A DNA stretch of 64,000 bases, taken from NCBI GenBank assembly GCA_963924555.1, contig OZ004592.1, positions 992,001 through 1,056,000 on the forward strand, read 5' to 3'. Shown in pieces: positions 61,983 through 64,000 of the stretch. This DNA is from Crambe crambe. Taxonomy: Eukaryota > Porifera > Demospongiae > Poecilosclerida > Crambeidae. The notes beneath the pieces are model-generated. The model saw nothing but the letters and a program-made list of their open reading frames with translations, was not told where the DNA came from and did not search any database. A program made the translations under genes and the position numbers. The stretch's first letter is position 1. Each line of letters starts with the position of its first letter.

Positions 61983-62531
61983 CTAAAGAGTTGTGTGCAA
62001 TATTGTTCTAAGTGATAGTGCCTTTTCAAAGGTTTCCTCGCAAGGAGTTGTGAGAAGGTGCAGCAGGTGCTTGAGTTCACAGCCGAGGTGAACCTTGGTG
62101 ATGTGGTCCGCAGGAAGGTTGCTCTTGCCGTACTTGTGCCCGCACACAGGACAGGCAAAGTCATCTGTGAACACTGGGATGGTGATAACGCGAAGGACTG
62201 TGGCAATTGCTCTGGCGCCTTGAATACCTTGCTCCCTGGCCTCATCCCATAGTCTCATCCAACTAATATCACGGGAGAGAGCAGCAAGGTTCTCACGTGA
62301 AGACACTAGGGACCAAATGTGGTCACGATCAGCAGCCTGGAGTTTGTCTTTGACTGCTCTCAGGGTGAGATGATTTTCAAAATTCTCTTCTTGCTGCAAA
62401 ATAACTTCTGTCAGATTGGTCTTATAAACCTGCTCCAGGAACTTGCACTGCTGAATCACTAGTGGCTCAGAATCTTTCTCCCTCAGACAGTTGAATACCT
62501 CCACACTGATGGACACCTTTTGGGTGTAGGC
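61983..62531 (-). CDS. Unrecognised protein with a C2H2-like zinc motif, start unresolved
   Basis: An open frame of about 180 codons ends KALSLRTILHTTL and stop (61983). Helical N-terminal part (VEVFNCLREKDSEPLVIQQC, LQQEENFENHLTLRAVKDKL), then CPVCGHKYGKSNLPADHITKVH, a C-x2-C-x12-H-x4-H zinc-finger-like motif. A stop lies in frame just upstream (62532-62534) and there is no in-frame ATG in the first 86 codons, so the 5' end must come from an upstream exon spliced near 62531 (CTAG before GCC) or the gene is decayed. No family is recognised. It faces the 62597 gene across a short CpG-containing gap. Confidence 0.6.
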   Translation of the reverse strand, partial: AYTQKVSISVEVFNCLREKDSEPLVIQQCKFLEQVYKTNLTEVILQQEENFENHLTLRAVKDKLQAADRDHIWSLVSSRENLAALSRDISWMRLWDEAREQGIQGARAIATVLRVITIPVFTDDFACPVCGHKYGKSNLPADHITKVHLGCELKHLLHLLTTPCEETFEKALSLRTILHTTL

Positions 62532-62596
62532 CTAGGCCGCATGCGCGAATCGCGTGATTACGATAGCGCATGCGCATTGGCAGGCAAAAAAGAATT
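62532..62596. promoter_or_regulatory. Short divergent promoter with NRF1-like sites
   Basis: 65 bases with two GCATGCGC-containing sites (CATGCGCG at 62540-62547 and AGCGCATGCGCA at 62565-62576, one mismatch to NRF1) and several CpGs between two divergent genes. The second site ends 20 bases before the plus-strand start. Confidence 0.5.
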
Positions 62597-63250
62597 ATGG
62601 CTACTACTACTACTCGAAGTCGAAGGATAGTCGAAGTAAGTGGAGATGGAGTGGAGGCAACTTTACTGCAAGGAGAGATGGTTTCAGCCCAAGAAGTTCC
62701 ATCCAGAGTTGTCTTCCTAAAGAAAGAGATCTACATCAAAACCAACTTCTACATCGACCAATCCAGGCCATATTTCACAAAAAAGTTCACTAAATACTTC
62801 AACATTTGGGGCCATTATTGGTACTTCCTCATATACTTCATCATCAGTCTATTTACACCATTAATTGGTGGTATTTTTGGCTTCATCTGGTTTGCTTTTG
62901 GGGTGCTCTTCTTTCTCCTTTATTTGCAGCACATGTATGTCAATATCTTCACAATGCCCTATGTTCTGATGCAACCAAGTCTCCCTGATAACAAACTCTC
63001 CACATCCAATGCCTTTTTTATAATATCGTACGCAAGCTACACTGCACTCCATGGAGAGACTGCTGAGATAAGCCTAGGGGGGATTAATCTGGAAGGAGGG
63101 AGGTTTAAAGTGCAAGCATTTCGCAAGTCAGCTATGCGCTGTATGAAGCTGTGTGTGGTGCTTTCAACGTTGGGTTTCTTGGGCTCCATGTGGGCAATGG
63201 ATTACAGCCTGGCATTTGCAATTGTTCTTTATGGAGCACCTGATCAATAA
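62597..63250 (+). CDS. Unrecognised small membrane protein (217 aa, intronless)
   Basis: I chose ATG 62597 (MATTTTRSRRIVEVSGDGVE) over an in-frame ATG at 62570, which lies inside the NRF1-like palindrome. After about 85 soluble residues comes a long hydrophobic stretch with two spans (WYFLIYFIISLFTPLIGGIF, FGFIWFAFGVLFFLLYLQHM), a central soluble segment containing HGETAEISLGGINLEGGRF, and one or two C-terminal spans (LCVVLSTLGFLGSMWAMDYS, LAFAIVLYG). No signal peptide. No family is recognised; it may be an ER or Golgi membrane protein, which is only a guess from the short spans. It ends tail to tail with VPS11, 267 bases away. Confidence 0.7.
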   Translation: MATTTTRSRRIVEVSGDGVEATLLQGEMVSAQEVPSRVVFLKKEIYIKTNFYIDQSRPYFTKKFTKYFNIWGHYWYFLIYFIISLFTPLIGGIFGFIWFAFGVLFFLLYLQHMYVNIFTMPYVLMQPSLPDNKLSTSNAFFIISYASYTALHGETAEISLGGINLEGGRFKVQAFRKSAMRCMKLCVVLSTLGFLGSMWAMDYSLAFAIVLYGAPDQ

Positions 63251-63517
63251 GACTTTCGTGTGTGAATGTGTTTCTCTCCTTTGAATGTGTGACTGAGTAC
63301 TACATATAACTAGCTAGCTGGATAACTATAATCTATATATAGAATTTCAATTTCCTACTTTTTTCCACCACACTAGCACTATGTAAACATACTAAATTTT
63401 TCTTTGAACACAATACATCTATTTAAGTGACACTTTGAATTCCAAAAAAAATAGTGCAGGAGAACAGCTATGACGCTATGACAGGTAGAGAACAAACAAT
63501 ATAAAATAGGAACCAGT

Positions 63518-64000
63518 TTATATGTGTGCCACATCTCTGCCACGCTGTCTTGGGTCACTTTTATCCACCTTTGGCTGAGAGGATGTATAAAGATATTCAA
63601 TCACTTTGTGTGGAGAATGCTACTGTCTTTGGTCAAGCAGTACCAAGGTATGTAACTGACTTACCTTGTTAAAAACTCCCCTTCCAAAGTAATCAGCCAC
63701 AACACTGAAGCCATCTGCAGATCTGGTGAGCTGTGAAGGAGTAAAGTGATCAACCAACCTTCCCCCCCAAAAAATCTTTGAAGGGGAAAATAACTTGCCT
63801 GCGAGTGGAACTGCTCATGGAGATCTGTAGTTTCCTCCTGGCATTGAATAACATCCAACACTTTCCTAAAGTTAGAGTGAGAGAAGAAGAAGGAGAATAA
63901 GAAGATGTCTGGCTTGAAACCTGATCACTTATCACACCATACCTGTTATTCCTGGCACAGATGGAACACTCGTGCTCAAACTCATCATCAAGACATCCCT
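63518..64000 (-). CDS. VPS11: VPS11, C-terminal exons (5' part beyond right edge)
   Basis: VPS11 is a core subunit of the HOPS/CORVET tethering complexes on endosomes and lysosomes. Exons >64000-63943, 63865-63799, 63730-63665 and 63574-63518 encode the tail of the RING-H2 finger (FEHECSICARNNR), KVLDVIQCQEETTDLHEQFH, LTRSADGFSVVADYFGRGVF and a last short exon ending GRDVAHI. These match the end of animal VPS11 (DLHDQFQ, FSVIADYFGRGVFNK), though the last exon is shorter. The intron after 63799 begins GC (CAG|GCAAGT), a GC-AG intron. Confidence 0.93.

Overview
This window looks like a piece of animal nuclear genome, most likely from a sponge (demosponge-like). Every long gene except a few intronless paralogues is split by short GT-AG introns, many of only 50-150 bases. 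Gene density is high on both strands. The conserved genes are animal ones: lipin, splicing factor SF1, PTRHD1, VPS11, an ABHD1/3-type hydrolase and a Costars/LIM protein. The expanded families (beta-helix multi-TM receptors, kinase-like/Kelch fusions, PhyH dioxygenases) are of a kind I associate with sponges and other early-branching animals. The taxon is inferred; no rRNA or mitochondrial marker is present. I see no virus-derived elements, tRNAs, rRNAs or CRISPR arrays.

Layout. 1-2047 (-): 5' part of an unrecognised Ser/Pro-rich protein running off the left edge. 2768-9264 (+): complete lipin gene, 19 coding exons. 9221-10113: the lipin tail and its downstream flank are duplicated, and the second copy forms the end of the next gene. 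10104-32773: a cluster of large membrane proteins. Two multi-exon beta-helix/cysteine-rich/multi-TM receptors lie head to head (10104-17710 on -, 17828-25928 on +, 117 bases apart). An unrelated-looking 515-aa multi-TM protein follows (26069-28746), then an intronless 1279-aa receptor of the same type (28934-32773). 33120-46446 (-): SF1, 15 coding exons. Its roughly 10.1-kb intron between the KH/QUA2 part and the zinc knuckle holds, on the opposite strand, a tandem array of four intronless pseudokinase-Kelch genes (three open, one broken).

46760-52442 (+): three tandem PhyH-family Fe(II)/2-oxoglutarate dioxygenases with identical intron phases, with PTRHD1 (-) between copies 2 and 3. Copies 1 and 3 share a promoter block with a DR1-type nuclear-receptor site. 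Copy 2 has an NRF1-like palindrome instead. 52724-55150 (+): ABHD1/3-like hydrolase. 55380-61167 (-): a 1104-aa protein with a huge proline-rich N-terminal part, a Costars domain and a C-terminal LIM domain. 61317-61885: a mariner-type MITE with 25-bp perfect terminal inverted repeats and TA flanks. 61983-62531 (-) and 62597-63250 (+): two unrecognised genes sharing a promoter. 63518-64000 (-): C-terminal exons of VPS11, running off the right edge.

Functionally the window mixes housekeeping genes (lipid synthesis, splicing, vesicle tethering, peptidyl-tRNA handling) with lineage-expanded families. The most unusual points are the pseudokinase-Kelch nest inside SF1, the mix of intron-rich and intronless receptor paralogues, the Costars-LIM architecture, and the DR1-bearing PhyH promoters.
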